A DNA stretch of 64,000 bases. It comes from Streptomyces sp. NBC_01237. Its GTDB lineage: Bacteria > Actinomycetota > Actinomycetes > Streptomycetales > Streptomycetaceae. The notes below the pieces were generated by a model. The model worked only from the letters and a program-made list of their open reading frames with translations. It was not told where the DNA came from and searched no databases. The DNA lies in NCBI RefSeq assembly GCF_035917275.1, contig NZ_CP108508.1, forward strand, positions 682,001 through 746,000. Reading direction: 5' to 3'. This document shows, piece by piece, positions 8,675 to 17,667 of this stretch (its first letter is position 1; the number at the start of each line of letters is the position of its first letter). Both the position numbers and the translations under genes were made by a program.

Positions 8675-11600
8675 TCAGCCGGTGGCGAAGTCCACGGCGT
8701 CCACGTCGAAGGAGTTGTTCTGCGGCGAGGTGAAGACCAGATAGAGCTTGTGGGTTCCGGTCAGTGCCTGGACGGGAACGGGTGGCGTTGCCCGGTAGGT
8801 GTCCCAGCCGCCGGTGCGGGGAACGGGGGTGGTGGCCAGCAGAGTCCCGTCGGGGGCGTCGGCCCGCAGTTCGATCGCGCCGACGCCGTTGGGTGAGGAG
8901 AGGGTGTAACTGACGGTGGCGATGCCTTCGACGCTCATCGGATCGAAGGCGACCCAGTCGCCGTCGGAGACGTCACCGATCCGTTTGCCGTTCTCGGCGC
9001 CTTCCTGGGCGACGATCCGGGTGCCGGACTGGGCATCGTAGTACTCGGCCTGCTTGTGCTGGGGCTGGAGCACGGTGCGCCCGTACCCGGTGAGACGGGA
9101 GACGCCGTCACCGCCCTTGTCGGTGTACTTGGCGTTGAGTACGTAGGTGAGATCGGCGCCCTCGGGGTGGCCGCCCAGGTCGCCGGTGTCCACGGTGCCC
9201 TCGCAGCCGGGGATGTCGGTGGTGGGGTGCTCGTGGTCGTCGTGGCCGAGGGCCGGGTTGACGGTGACCGCGGCGCAGTCGACCGGGCCGTCCTCCGGGT
9301 CGGTGACGGTCACCTTGTACGGGATCCTGTCGCCGAACTCGATGAGCCTGCCGCTGACGGGGAAGTCGATGGTGACCTCGGGTGCGGTGTTGCCCGCCGT
9401 GATGGGGATGTTGGCGTAGCCGGACTTGCCGCTGGAGTCGGTGACCTTCAGCTGGGCGGCGAAGTCCCCCTTGGCGGTGTAGGTGTGGCTGGGGGTGGCT
9501 TCGGTGGAGTCGTAGGTGCCGTCGCCGTCGAAGTCCCAGGCGTAGCCGAGCGGGTCGCCGTCGGGGTCGGCGCTGCCCTCGCCGGAGAAGTCGACCTTCA
9601 GCGGCACGGGGCCGTCGGTGGCGGAGGCGGTGGCCTTGGCGACCGGGATGCGTTGCCCCTGGGCGTAGTCGATGCGGTAGAGGCCGGAGTCGTTGTTGCC
9701 GCCGCCGAAGGAGGAGCCCCATTCGAGGACGTACAGCGATCCGTCGGGTCCGAACGTCATGTCCATCGGCTTGTTGAACTTCTGCGAGGACAGGAAGTCG
9801 TTGATCTTCAGGACCTTGTCGTCCTTGTCGAAGCGGACTTCCTTGACGTAGTTGCGCGCCCACTCGTAGAAGAAGCTCGCGCCCTCGAAGTAGGCGGGGA
9901 ACTTGGTGGTGGAGGGGTTCTCGCTGTCGTAGTGGTAGACCGGTCCGCTCATCGGGGCGGAACCGCCGCTGCCGACCTCGGGGAACTCCTCGGAGGCGCC
10001 GTATCCGTACCAGATCTCCGGCTGCTGGATCGGGGGGAGTGCGCTCAGGCCGGTGTTGTTGGGCGAGGCGTTGACCGGCTCGGCACAGTCGAACTTGGGG
10101 CCGACTTCCTTGGTGTCGGGGTTGTAGGGGGCGTACGCCTGGTTGTTGCCGTGGCAGAACGGCCAGCCGAAGTTCCCGGCCTTCTTGATGACGTTGTACT
10201 CGACCAGTCCCTCGGGCCCGCGGTCGGTGGTGGGCAGGCCGCGGTCGGGGCCGTAGTCGGAGGCGTGGACGTAGCCGGTCTTCGGGTCGACGGTGAAGCG
10301 GAACGGGTTGCGGAAGCCCATGGCGTAGATCTCGGGGCGGGTGTCCGCGGTGCCCTTGGCGAAGAGGTTGCCCTTGGGGATGGTGTAGCCGCCCGCGTCG
10401 GTGGGCTTGATGCGCAGGATCTTGCCGCGCAGGTCGTTGGTGTTGCCCGCGGTACGGGCGGCGTCGAGCATCTCCTTGCCCGCGCGCCAGTCGAGCGGGG
10501 CGTATCCCTGCCAGTCGGGGTCGAGGTTGGGCGGGGTGTCGTCGCCGACGCCCAGGTAGAGGGTGCGGCCGGGACCGAACTCGACGGCGCCTCCGGTGTG
10601 GCCGGGTTCGGGGAAGGTGCGGTCGCGGTCGGCGGGGACGTCGATGAGCTTCTTCTCGCTGGTCAGGTCGAGCGTCTTGTCCTTGACCGTGAAGCGGGAG
10701 AGCCGGTTGACGTCGTTCGCGGCGCCCGCGGGCGCGTAGTAGAGGTAGATCCAGTGGTTCTTGGTGAAGTCCGGATCGAGTTCCATGCCGACCAGGCCGT
10801 CCTCGCCGCCGCCGTAGACGTCGAGCTTTCCGGCGGTGGTGGTGGCGTGGGTGGCGGGGTCGAAGACGTTCACCTCGCCGCTGCGCTGGATGTAGAAGAC
10901 CCGGCCGTCCTTGGCGACGTCCAGTTCCATGGGGTCGGCGGTGTTGTCGTCGAGGGTGACCTTCTCGTAGCCGTTCCACACGGTGCCGCCGCAGTCGCCG
11001 GGCTTGTTGCCCGCTGCCCACCGGAGACCGCCGATGACATGGTCGCGGAAGGCCGCTTCGGTGTACGCGGGGATGTCGTGGCCCATGGCGGTGGCCCACA
11101 CCTTGCCGCCCTCGGTGGTGCGGCACCAGGAGATGGGGTGGTCTGCGCCCATGGCGGAGCCGCCCGGGTCGTAGGTCTTCTCGTCGGCCGTGACCAGGAC
11201 ATGGACGTCACCGCGGGGGTTGGCGTCGAAGTTGTACCACTCCTCGGGGCGCTCCCAGCGTTCGGGAAGACCCGCGGTGGAGGGGTGGACGCGGTCGGCG
11301 ACCTTGGCGGTGCCCTTCAGGACGCCGGGTGAATGGGCGGGCATGTGGGCGCCGCCGTTGATGACCTCGTCCCACCAGGGGAACTGCTCCTCGACGCCCA
11401 TGTCGAGGGTGTTGTGGAGGGCGACGATGCCGCCTCCGCCGCGTACATAGGTCTGCATCGCCTGCCGCTGGGCGTCGGTGTCCCAGACCATGCCGGAGTT
11501 CTGCAGCATGACGATGGCGTCGAAGTCCTTCAGCTTCGCGTCGTCGAAGACGGCGGGGTCGGCGGTCTCGACGAGGGAGAAGTTGTTCTCGGCGGCCTCC

Positions 11601-11806
11601 TCCTCGAACATCTGGATGCCTGCCGGGATGGAGGTGTGGACGTAGCCGGCGGCTCGGGTGAAGAGCAGGACGTTGAAGGCGGGCGCCTTGCCGGTGGTCG
11701 CGGCGGTGGCGGGCAGTGCGGTCAGGGTGAGGAGCAGTGCGCTCACTGAGGCGACCAGCAGTCGCTCTATGTCACGTGCATGACATGCCCATCGATGGCG
11801 GCTCAC
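8675..11806 (-). CDS. Secreted ThuA - glucose/sorbosone dehydrogenase - PKD - CBM6 protein
   Basis: 1043 residues from GTG 11806 with GAGAGGA upstream. Domains in order: signal peptide (ASVSALLLTLTALPATAA, ~18-36); ThuA-like domain ~40-270 (LLFTRAAGYVHTSIPAG, GGGIVALHNTLDMGVE); a PQQ-dependent glucose/sorbosone dehydrogenase beta-propeller ~280-690 (RVFYIQRSGEVNVFDP, GEDGLVGMELDPDF, YAMGFRNPFRF); a PKD domain ~722-805 (YAWDFDGDGTYDS); a CBM6 domain ~922-1043 (VSDGDWVAFDPMSVEG). It should oxidise or process a sugar outside the cell while bound to a polysaccharide. It is the last gene of the six-gene ABC locus, 84 bases after the isomerase gene. Confidence 0.9.
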   Translation of the reverse strand: MSRHRWACHARDIERLLVASVSALLLTLTALPATAATTGKAPAFNVLLFTRAAGYVHTSIPAGIQMFEEEAAENNFSLVETADPAVFDDAKLKDFDAIVMLQNSGMVWDTDAQRQAMQTYVRGGGGIVALHNTLDMGVEEQFPWWDEVINGGAHMPAHSPGVLKGTAKVADRVHPSTAGLPERWERPEEWYNFDANPRGDVHVLVTADEKTYDPGGSAMGADHPISWCRTTEGGKVWATAMGHDIPAYTEAAFRDHVIGGLRWAAGNKPGDCGGTVWNGYEKVTLDDNTADPMELDVAKDGRVFYIQRSGEVNVFDPATHATTTAGKLDVYGGGEDGLVGMELDPDFTKNHWIYLYYAPAGAANDVNRLSRFTVKDKTLDLTSEKKLIDVPADRDRTFPEPGHTGGAVEFGPGRTLYLGVGDDTPPNLDPDWQGYAPLDWRAGKEMLDAARTAGNTNDLRGKILRIKPTDAGGYTIPKGNLFAKGTADTRPEIYAMGFRNPFRFTVDPKTGYVHASDYGPDRGLPTTDRGPEGLVEYNVIKKAGNFGWPFCHGNNQAYAPYNPDTKEVGPKFDCAEPVNASPNNTGLSALPPIQQPEIWYGYGASEEFPEVGSGGSAPMSGPVYHYDSENPSTTKFPAYFEGASFFYEWARNYVKEVRFDKDDKVLKINDFLSSQKFNKPMDMTFGPDGSLYVLEWGSSFGGGNNDSGLYRIDYAQGQRIPVAKATASATDGPVPLKVDFSGEGSADPDGDPLGYAWDFDGDGTYDSTEATPSHTYTAKGDFAAQLKVTDSSGKSGYANIPITAGNTAPEVTIDFPVSGRLIEFGDRIPYKVTVTDPEDGPVDCAAVTVNPALGHDDHEHPTTDIPGCEGTVDTGDLGGHPEGADLTYVLNAKYTDKGGDGVSRLTGYGRTVLQPQHKQAEYYDAQSGTRIVAQEGAENGKRIGDVSDGDWVAFDPMSVEGIATVSYTLSSPNGVGAIELRADAPDGTLLATTPVPRTGGWDTYRATPPVPVQALTGTHKLYLVFTSPQNNSFDVDAVDFATG

Positions 11807-11890
11807 GTGGGGGGTCCTCTCTCGGCGGGTGGGCGAGCGGGGGGCGCGGTGCGGCGGGGAGCGGGCGGGGTGCGGCGGCGATTGGTCCGG

Positions 11891-12784
11891 TCAGGGGGCG
11901 GCCGGGGGCCGGTCCAGGGCAGCGAGGGCATCACGCAGGAAGGCCAGTCCCTCGGTCGCGATGGTGTCCTGGGTGGCGGCGAGCGGCCGCCAGACGGAGG
12001 CGGCGACCGCGATGGCGTCGTTGTGAGCGGTGAACGACTCGATGCACAGCGGCCCCCGGTACCCGGCGGTGACGAGCGCGGTGAGGAAGCCCGGCCAGTC
12101 GAGGCAGTCGGCGCCGGGTGTGCCCCGGTCGTTGGCGCACACCTGCACATGGACGATGCGGCCCGCGGCGCGCCGCACGGCGGCGGGCAGGGACCGCTCC
12201 TCGATGTTCTGGTGGTAGGTGTCCAGCGCCAGGCCGATGGTGTCCTCGGGGAGCCCGGTCAGTGCGTCGAGGGTCTGCTCGACGGTGTTGAGCAGACTTG
12301 TCTCGTAGCGGTTGAGGGGTTCGACCGCGATGCGCACCCCGGCGGCTCGGGCGTGGTCGACGACCGGGGCGAGGTTCTCGCGCAGCTCCTCGTAGGCCGC
12401 GCGGCGTTCGTGGCGGTCCAGGCGCCAGGTGCGGCCGACCGCCGTATAGACGGGCCCGGCGACGGTGGGGGCGCGCAGCGCGTGGGCGGCGTCGATACAG
12501 CGGCGCAGATAGTCCTGGGTGACCTGGACGGTCCGCGGGGCGGTGTGGACGAGATCGCGGTCGGGCGGCATGACCGCGATCACCGCGGCGGGGGCGAGCC
12601 CGGAGGCGTCGAGCAGTCTGCCCACCGATGCGGGTGACCAGTCCCGTTCGTTCTCCAGCGGGATCTCGACACAGTCGAAGCCCCACGCGGACAGGCGCGG
12701 CAGGACGTCGCCGAGTGCTTCGTACGTCACCGGGGAGTGCCAGATCCATGGGTTCGCGCCGAGCGGCGGGGAAGCCGGGCTCAC
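11891..12784 (-). CDS. Sugar phosphate isomerase/epimerase (xylose-isomerase-like TIM barrel)
   Basis: 297 residues. I chose GTG 12784 because it overlaps the stop codon of the upstream lipoprotein gene as GTGA and begins the family-like sequence (PPLGANPWIWHSPVTYEALG). AP endonuclease family 2/TIM-barrel features include GFDCVEIPLENERDW, AGVRIAVEPLNRYET (metal-binding Glu) and IGLALDTYHQNIEE. It would isomerise or epimerise the sugar brought in by the adjacent transporter. It is translationally coupled to the substrate-binding protein gene. Confidence 0.88.
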   Translation of the reverse strand: MSPASPPLGANPWIWHSPVTYEALGDVLPRLSAWGFDCVEIPLENERDWSPASVGRLLDASGLAPAAVIAVMPPDRDLVHTAPRTVQVTQDYLRRCIDAAHALRAPTVAGPVYTAVGRTWRLDRHERRAAYEELRENLAPVVDHARAAGVRIAVEPLNRYETSLLNTVEQTLDALTGLPEDTIGLALDTYHQNIEERSLPAAVRRAAGRIVHVQVCANDRGTPGADCLDWPGFLTALVTAGYRGPLCIESFTAHNDAIAVAASVWRPLAATQDTIATEGLAFLRDALAALDRPPAAP

Positions 12785-13995
12785 TTCTTGCCACCCCACT
12801 TCTCCGGGAAGCCGGGCATGTTCTCGCAACCGCACATCGCGTAGTGCAGCGGGGGCATACCGGGTTGGAGGTACTGGTCGAGGGTGTCCTGGGTGACGGT
12901 GGGCTGCGGCAGCTTCCACTCCCGGGGAACCCGCTCGCCCCTGAGGATCCTCAGCGCGGCGATCACGGGCGTACGCCACTGGAAGGTCGGGTACGAGGGG
13001 GCGACGGCGGTGAGCTTCTTGTCCTTCCACACCTGGAGGAAGTCCTGCTGGTCCTCACCGGTGATCGGCGGCACGTCCTTGCCCGCGTCCTCGAACGCCT
13101 CCACGGCGGCGACCGCGGTCGCGCCGGAGTCCATCCACACGCCGTCGATGCCGCCGTGCCGGGTGAGGGCGTCGGTGACGATCGACTTGGTCCTGGCCGG
13201 GTCGCCGTCGGTGAACTTCACGTCCACGACGTCGAGTCCGCTCCGGTCGAAGGCGAGCTTCGCCGCCGACCAGCGGGTCTCCAGCACGTCGACGCCCGGC
13301 GAGATCCGCAGGGCCAGGACCTTGCCCTTCGGCTTGACCTTCTCCACCAGGAAGCCGGCGGCGGCCGCCCCGTATCCGTAGCCGCCGATGGGGTTGATGA
13401 AGGTGACCGCGCAGTCCGTCTCCACGCCGCGGTCGAAGACGATGACGGGCAGCTTCGCGCAGGCCTGCTTCACGGCGGGGGTGAGGGTGGCGGTGGTGTT
13501 CGGGGAGACGATCAGGGCGTCGCAGCCCCGGCCGGTGAGTTCCTGGATGTCGGAGATCTGTTTGTCGTCCTTGCCCTGGGCGTCCAGGACGGTGAAGTCG
13601 GTGATCTCCTCGTGGAGCGCGACCTCGGCCCGCATGTTCTTCAGTCCGACCTGCCGCCAGGGGTTGAACACCCCCGCGTTGGAGAAGCACAGGTGCAGGC
13701 CGCCGGAGCCCTTCTTCCGGTACCGCGCGGTGTCGACGAGCTCCGGCCGGAGCATCTGTTCCCAGGGCCGGTCCGCCGGGCCCTGGGCCCTCTCCTTGCC
13801 GAGAGCGAGCTGCCGGTCGTACTCGGCCCGGTCGAAGAACGCCGACTGCTCGCCGGTGCCCGAGCCGTCCGTGGGGCCGCTCGATCCGGCGGCCGGCGTA
13901 TCGGGGGGCACATCGCTCGTACAGCCGGCGAGGAGGGCGGCACCGAGCACCGCGGTGACGCAGAGGCGGGCGTGCCGGGTAGGTCGCGTACTCAT
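12781..13995 (-). CDS. Sugar ABC transporter substrate-binding lipoprotein
   Basis: 404 residues from ATG 13995. A lipoprotein signal peptide with lipobox LLAGC is followed by a low-complexity linker, then a type I periplasmic-binding fold (LCFSNAGVFNPWRQVGLKNM, DALIVSPNTTATLTPAV, KLPVIVFDRGVETD, GAAAAGFLVEKVKPKGKVLA). This resembles the ribose/galactose-binding family. It ends in a Cys-containing tail (YAMCGCENMPGF). The start overlaps the upstream permease stop as ATGA. It delivers an unknown sugar to the two permeases encoded upstream. Confidence 0.92.
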   Translation of the reverse strand: MSTRPTRHARLCVTAVLGAALLAGCTSDVPPDTPAAGSSGPTDGSGTGEQSAFFDRAEYDRQLALGKERAQGPADRPWEQMLRPELVDTARYRKKGSGGLHLCFSNAGVFNPWRQVGLKNMRAEVALHEEITDFTVLDAQGKDDKQISDIQELTGRGCDALIVSPNTTATLTPAVKQACAKLPVIVFDRGVETDCAVTFINPIGGYGYGAAAAGFLVEKVKPKGKVLALRISPGVDVLETRWSAAKLAFDRSGLDVVDVKFTDGDPARTKSIVTDALTRHGGIDGVWMDSGATAVAAVEAFEDAGKDVPPITGEDQQDFLQVWKDKKLTAVAPSYPTFQWRTPVIAALRILRGERVPREWKLPQPTVTQDTLDQYLQPGMPPLHYAMCGCENMPGFPEKWGGKK

Positions 13996-15002
13996 GTGGA
14001 TGTCCCTCCCGGGGATGGGGTACGGCGGCGGCGCGGCCGGGACCGGTCGGCCGCGCCGAGTGCGACGGCGGCGATGACGATGACGCCTTGCACGGTCGAC
14101 TCCAGGGCGCCGGAGACGCCCTGGAGGTTGAGCAGGGTGAACAGGGCCTGGAGGGAGAACGCGCCGGCCATCGCCCCGACGACGGAGCCCCGGCCGCCGC
14201 CGAGCACGACCCCGCCGAGGACGACGGCGGTGATCGCCTCGAACTCGTAGCCGCGGCCCGCCTGCGCGGAGACTCCGGAGAAGCCGCCGACGAGTACGGC
14301 GGCGAGTGCCGCCGCGACGCCGGAGAGGACGAAGGCGATGGTGCGGACGCGGGCGACCCGTACACCGGAGAGCGCCGCGGTCCGTTCGCTGTCCCCGGTG
14401 GCGAGCAGGGTACGGCCGAAGTCGGAGCGCATGAGTGCCACGGCGAGCGCTCCGGCCGTGAGGCAGGCGAGCACGGCCCAGGGCAGCCATCCGAACGCGG
14501 TTCCCCGGCCGAGCTGCCGGAACGCGGTGGGCAGAACACCCTGCGGGGAGCCGCCCGTCCAGAAGAAGACGGCCCCTTCGAGGATCAGCATCATGCCGAG
14601 CGTGGTGATGAAGGAGGGCACCCTGAGCAACGTGGTGATCAGTCCGCTGACGAGTCCGGCCAGCGCCCCGGCGAGCAGCAGGACGGCGGTGACCAGGGGC
14701 CAGGGTGCGGCGGGGAAGGCGGCGTACAGTTCGGCGGCGACAACCACCCCGGCGGTGACGACCGCTCCGACGGACAGGTCGAACTCGCCGCAGACGATGA
14801 CCGGATACTGGCCTGCGGCAAGGATGACGAGAGGCGCCGCGCGCTTGACGAAGGCGAGGAAGCGGTCCGGTTCGTAGAACCCGGGGTCGGTGAGGGCGAG
14901 GGCCACCAGGAGTGCGGCGAGCAGCAGGCAGACGGGGGTGCCGGTGCCGAGGGCGCGCAGGACGCGGCGGCCGGTGGGCGGGGCCTTGACTGCGGTGGTC
15001 AT
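13992..15002 (-). CDS. Sugar ABC transporter permease (RbsC/YjfF type)
   Basis: 336 residues from ATG 15002, overlapping the preceding permease by ATGA. Eight or more hydrophobic helices are visible. The BPD_transp_2 family segments VIVCGEFDLSVGAVVTAGVV, VPSFITTLGMMLILEGAVFF, ATGDSERTAALSGVRVARVR and AVVLGGVVLGGGRGSVVG are clear. It forms half of the membrane channel with the other permease. Confidence 0.93.
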   Translation of the reverse strand: MTTAVKAPPTGRRVLRALGTGTPVCLLLAALLVALALTDPGFYEPDRFLAFVKRAAPLVILAAGQYPVIVCGEFDLSVGAVVTAGVVVAAELYAAFPAAPWPLVTAVLLLAGALAGLVSGLITTLLRVPSFITTLGMMLILEGAVFFWTGGSPQGVLPTAFRQLGRGTAFGWLPWAVLACLTAGALAVALMRSDFGRTLLATGDSERTAALSGVRVARVRTIAFVLSGVAAALAAVLVGGFSGVSAQAGRGYEFEAITAVVLGGVVLGGGRGSVVGAMAGAFSLQALFTLLNLQGVSGALESTVQGVIVIAAVALGAADRSRPRRRRTPSPGGTST

Positions 15003-16018
15003 GCGGTCCTCCCCTGCGGGTGGCGGCGGCGCCGGGCGTACAGGGCGACGGCCGCGATGATGACGACGCCTCGGACGACGTTCTTGAAGAACGGGTCGAC
15101 GGCGAGCTGGTTGAAGACGCTGTCGAGCACGGCGAGGACGAGGACACCGCCGAGGGTGCCCGCCACTCCCCCGCGGCCGCCGGCGAGTGCGGTGCCGCCG
15201 AGGACCACGGCGGCGATGGACTCCAGGTCGTAGCGCGCCTCGGTGCCGGCCCAGGGGGCTCCGGCGCCGAGCCGGGCGGCGAGGAAGAGCGCGGCGGCGC
15301 CGACGCAGAGCGAGCACAGGATGTGGGCGGCGACGACGGTGCGGCGGGTGCGGACTCCGGAGAGGCGGGCGGCGTGCTCGTCGCCGCCGGTGGCGTACAT
15401 GTGGTGGCCCAGGCGGGTGCGGCGCATGACGAGCCAGAGGGCGAGGGCGACGGCGAGGAGCAGGAAGAGGGAGACCGGGACGGGTCCGACGCGGTCGTAG
15501 CCGAGGCGCTGGAAGGAGTCGGGGACCTCGCCCGCGGGCCCGGTGTAGTTGTCCTCGATCCAGCCGCGCAGGATGAAGGCGGTGCCGAGGGTGGCGATGA
15601 ACGCGTTGACCTTGAGTCCGGTGACGATCAGACCGTTGGCGAGCCCGACGGCGGCGGACAGGGCGAGCACGGCCAGGATCGCGATCAGCACGCCGCCGCC
15701 GCGCATGGTCTCGGCGGCGACGAGGGTGCCGAGGCTGATGAGGTAGGCGACCGAGAGGTCGAGCGAGCCGGTGAGGATGACGAGGGACTGGCCGACGGCG
15801 ACGAGGCCGAGGGCCACGCAGTTCTGCAGGATCGCCACGGTGTTGGTGACGGTGAGGAAGTCCCCGCCGCGGGCGGCGACGACGATCCAGCCCAGTACGG
15901 TGACGCCGAGCGCGGCGAGCCAGACCCCGGCGACGGGGCCGGTGAGGCGCAGCCCGGCGGGCGGTTTCGGCCCGGTGCGGTGCGCCGGTGGCCGGGACCC
16001 GGTCCGGAGCGCGGTCAT
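14999..16018 (-). CDS. Sugar ABC transporter permease (RbsC type)
   Basis: 339 residues. The usual family motifs are present: VILTGSLDLSVAYLISLGTL, NAFIATLGTAFILRGWIEDN, ATGGDEHAARLSGVRTRRTV and AVVLGGTALAGGRGGVAG. It overlaps the ATPase gene by 4 bases (ATGA) and the next permease by 4 bases, so the transport genes are tightly coupled. Confidence 0.93.
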   Translation of the reverse strand: MTALRTGSRPPAHRTGPKPPAGLRLTGPVAGVWLAALGVTVLGWIVVAARGGDFLTVTNTVAILQNCVALGLVAVGQSLVILTGSLDLSVAYLISLGTLVAAETMRGGGVLIAILAVLALSAAVGLANGLIVTGLKVNAFIATLGTAFILRGWIEDNYTGPAGEVPDSFQRLGYDRVGPVPVSLFLLLAVALALWLVMRRTRLGHHMYATGGDEHAARLSGVRTRRTVVAAHILCSLCVGAAALFLAARLGAGAPWAGTEARYDLESIAAVVLGGTALAGGRGGVAGTLGGVLVLAVLDSVFNQLAVDPFFKNVVRGVVIIAAVALYARRRRHPQGRTA

Positions 16019-17502
16019 GCGGCGTCCTCCCGCGGCCGGTCGCCGCCGGTGGCGACGCGCATGATGGCCTCCTCCGACGACCCGGCGGGCAGTTCACCGG
16101 CGAGGCGGCCCTCGGACATGACGAGGAGGCGGTCGCTCATGCCGATCAGCTCGGGCAGTTCGGAGGAGATGATCAGTACGGCGAGTCCCTCGCGCGCCAA
16201 TTCCCGTACGAGGGTGTGGATGGCGGCCTTGGCACCGACGTCGACCCCTCGCGTCGGCTCGTCGAAGAGCAGCACCCGTGGGCGTGCGGCGAGCCATTTG
16301 GCGATGACGACCTTCTGCTGGTTGCCGCCGGAGAGGTACTGGACCTGCTGGTCCTCGCCGCGGGCGTGCAGGCGTACGCGTTCCAGCAGGGCGGTGACCT
16401 CGCGGCCCGCGGGCGGTCCGCCGCGGGTGTGTACGGCACGGGTGACGAGCAGGGCGTTGTCCCGGACGGACTGGCGCAGGGCGAGCCCCTCCTCCTTGCG
16501 GTCCTCGGTGACCAGGGCGATCCCGGCCCTGATGGCCTCGCGCGGGCGGGCCGGACGCAGGGGCTCACCGGCCACGGTCATGGTGCCGGTGGTGAAGGGG
16601 GCGGCGCCGAACAGGGCGCGGGCCAGGGAGGTGCGGCCGGAGCCCTGAAGCCCTGCGATGCCGACGACCTCGCCGGCGCGGAGGGTCAGATCGATGCCGG
16701 AGATACGGGAGTTGGCGCCACCGCTGACGGTGAGGGCGGTCGCCCCCAGCTCCTCGGGGCGGGCGCGGGGCGGGTAGTAGGCGCCGAGTTCGCGGCCGAC
16801 CATGGCCCGTACGACGGTGTCGGGGTCGGTGTCGCGGGTGGAGAGGGTGGTGACCCGGCGACCGTCCTTGAGGACGGTGACGCGATGGGAGAGGTCGAAG
16901 ACCTCGGGTAATCGGTGGGAGATGTAGAGGATGCCGAGCCCGTCGGCGGCCAGCCGCCGTACCAGGGCGGAGAGTTGTCCGACCTCGTGGTCGGCGAGCG
17001 GGGCCGTGGGCTCGTCCATGACCAGGACCCGGACGTCGGAGGCCAGGGCCTTGACGATCTCGACGGTCTGCCGACGGGCCACCGACAGTTCATGGACGGG
17101 GGTGCGCGGGGTGATGCCGGTCTCGTCGATGCGGGCCAGGAGTTCGGCCGTGCGCCGCTCCATGGCGCGGCGGTCGACGAGGCCGCGGCGGGTGGGTTCG
17201 CGGCCGAGGAAGACGTTCTCGGCGACGGTGCGGTGCGCGAGCAGCGCGAACTCCTGGTGGATGATGCCGATCCCGGCGGCCTGAGCCTGCGCGGGGTGAC
17301 TGAAGGAATGCGGGGTGCCGTCGATGGTGATGGTGCCGGTGTCGGGTCTGTGCTCGCCCGTGAGGATCTTCATCAGGGTGGATTTGCCCGCACCGTTCTC
17401 GCCCACGAGGGCATGCACTTCTCCGGCTTCGAGGTCGAGCCCCACGTCGTGGAGCACACGGACCCCGAGAAAGCTCTTGGACACGCCCTGCATCGTCAGC
17501 AT
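16015..17502 (-). CDS. Sugar ABC transporter ATPase (two nucleotide-binding domains), with a TTA codon
   Basis: 495 residues from ATG 17502, preceded by GAGGAG 7 bases upstream. The first domain has Walker A GENGAGKST, a weak signature LSVARRQTVEIVKAL and Walker B VLVMDEPTA. The second domain has a degenerate Walker A GLQGSGRTSLARA and a full signature LSGGNQQKVVIAKW with VLLFDEPTRGVDVGAK. This two-domain layout is typical of RbsA/MglA ATPases. An in-frame TTA codon (minus strand, 16911-16909, in SHRLPEV) may make the whole locus sensitive to bldA. It is the first gene of the operon. Confidence 0.95.
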   Translation of the reverse strand: MLTMQGVSKSFLGVRVLHDVGLDLEAGEVHALVGENGAGKSTLMKILTGEHRPDTGTITIDGTPHSFSHPAQAQAAGIGIIHQEFALLAHRTVAENVFLGREPTRRGLVDRRAMERRTAELLARIDETGITPRTPVHELSVARRQTVEIVKALASDVRVLVMDEPTAPLADHEVGQLSALVRRLAADGLGILYISHRLPEVFDLSHRVTVLKDGRRVTTLSTRDTDPDTVVRAMVGRELGAYYPPRARPEELGATALTVSGGANSRISGIDLTLRAGEVVGIAGLQGSGRTSLARALFGAAPFTTGTMTVAGEPLRPARPREAIRAGIALVTEDRKEEGLALRQSVRDNALLVTRAVHTRGGPPAGREVTALLERVRLHARGEDQQVQYLSGGNQQKVVIAKWLAARPRVLLFDEPTRGVDVGAKAAIHTLVRELAREGLAVLIISSELPELIGMSDRLLVMSEGRLAGELPAGSSEEAIMRVATGGDRPREDAA

Positions 17503-17534
17503 CGACTGGCTCCTCGGTAAGCGGTCTGCAGAGC

Positions 17535-17563
17535 AGAGTCGTGATGCACCTTTGACCTGTCAA
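17535..17563 (-). promoter_or_regulatory. Predicted promoter of the sugar ABC operon
   Basis: Reading leftward: -35 TTGACA (17563-17558), 17-base spacer, -10 GACTCT (17540-17535). Transcription would begin near 17528, ~26 bases before the ATPase start codon. The -35 is an exact match; the -10 is weak but keeps the A at position 2 and the final T. Confidence 0.5.
17552..17563. promoter_or_regulatory. Palindromic operator candidate for the ROK repressor
   Basis: TTGACCTGTCAA has perfect 5-bp arms (TTGAC/GTCAA), with near-symmetry extending into CCTTTGAC/GTCAAGG. It overlaps the -35 box of the ABC operon promoter and lies ~105 bases upstream of the divergent ROK gene. A repressor bound here would block the ABC promoter. 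Confidence 0.5.
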
Positions 17564-17667
17564 GGCTCCAAACCGCTTTAGTTTCTGGGGAGTTGGACCG
17601 GACTTATGGCGACGACCGAACATCTGACGCCTTGTGAGCAGCAGAAGTCGTCCCTAAGGTGACTGCT

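Noticed and set aside
9056..11332. Long plus-strand open frame opposite the ThuA/dehydrogenase gene
   Set aside because: Its translation is Gly/Val/Ala/Asp-rich and shows no domain, whereas the minus strand encodes recognisable ThuA, dehydrogenase, PKD and CBM6 domains.
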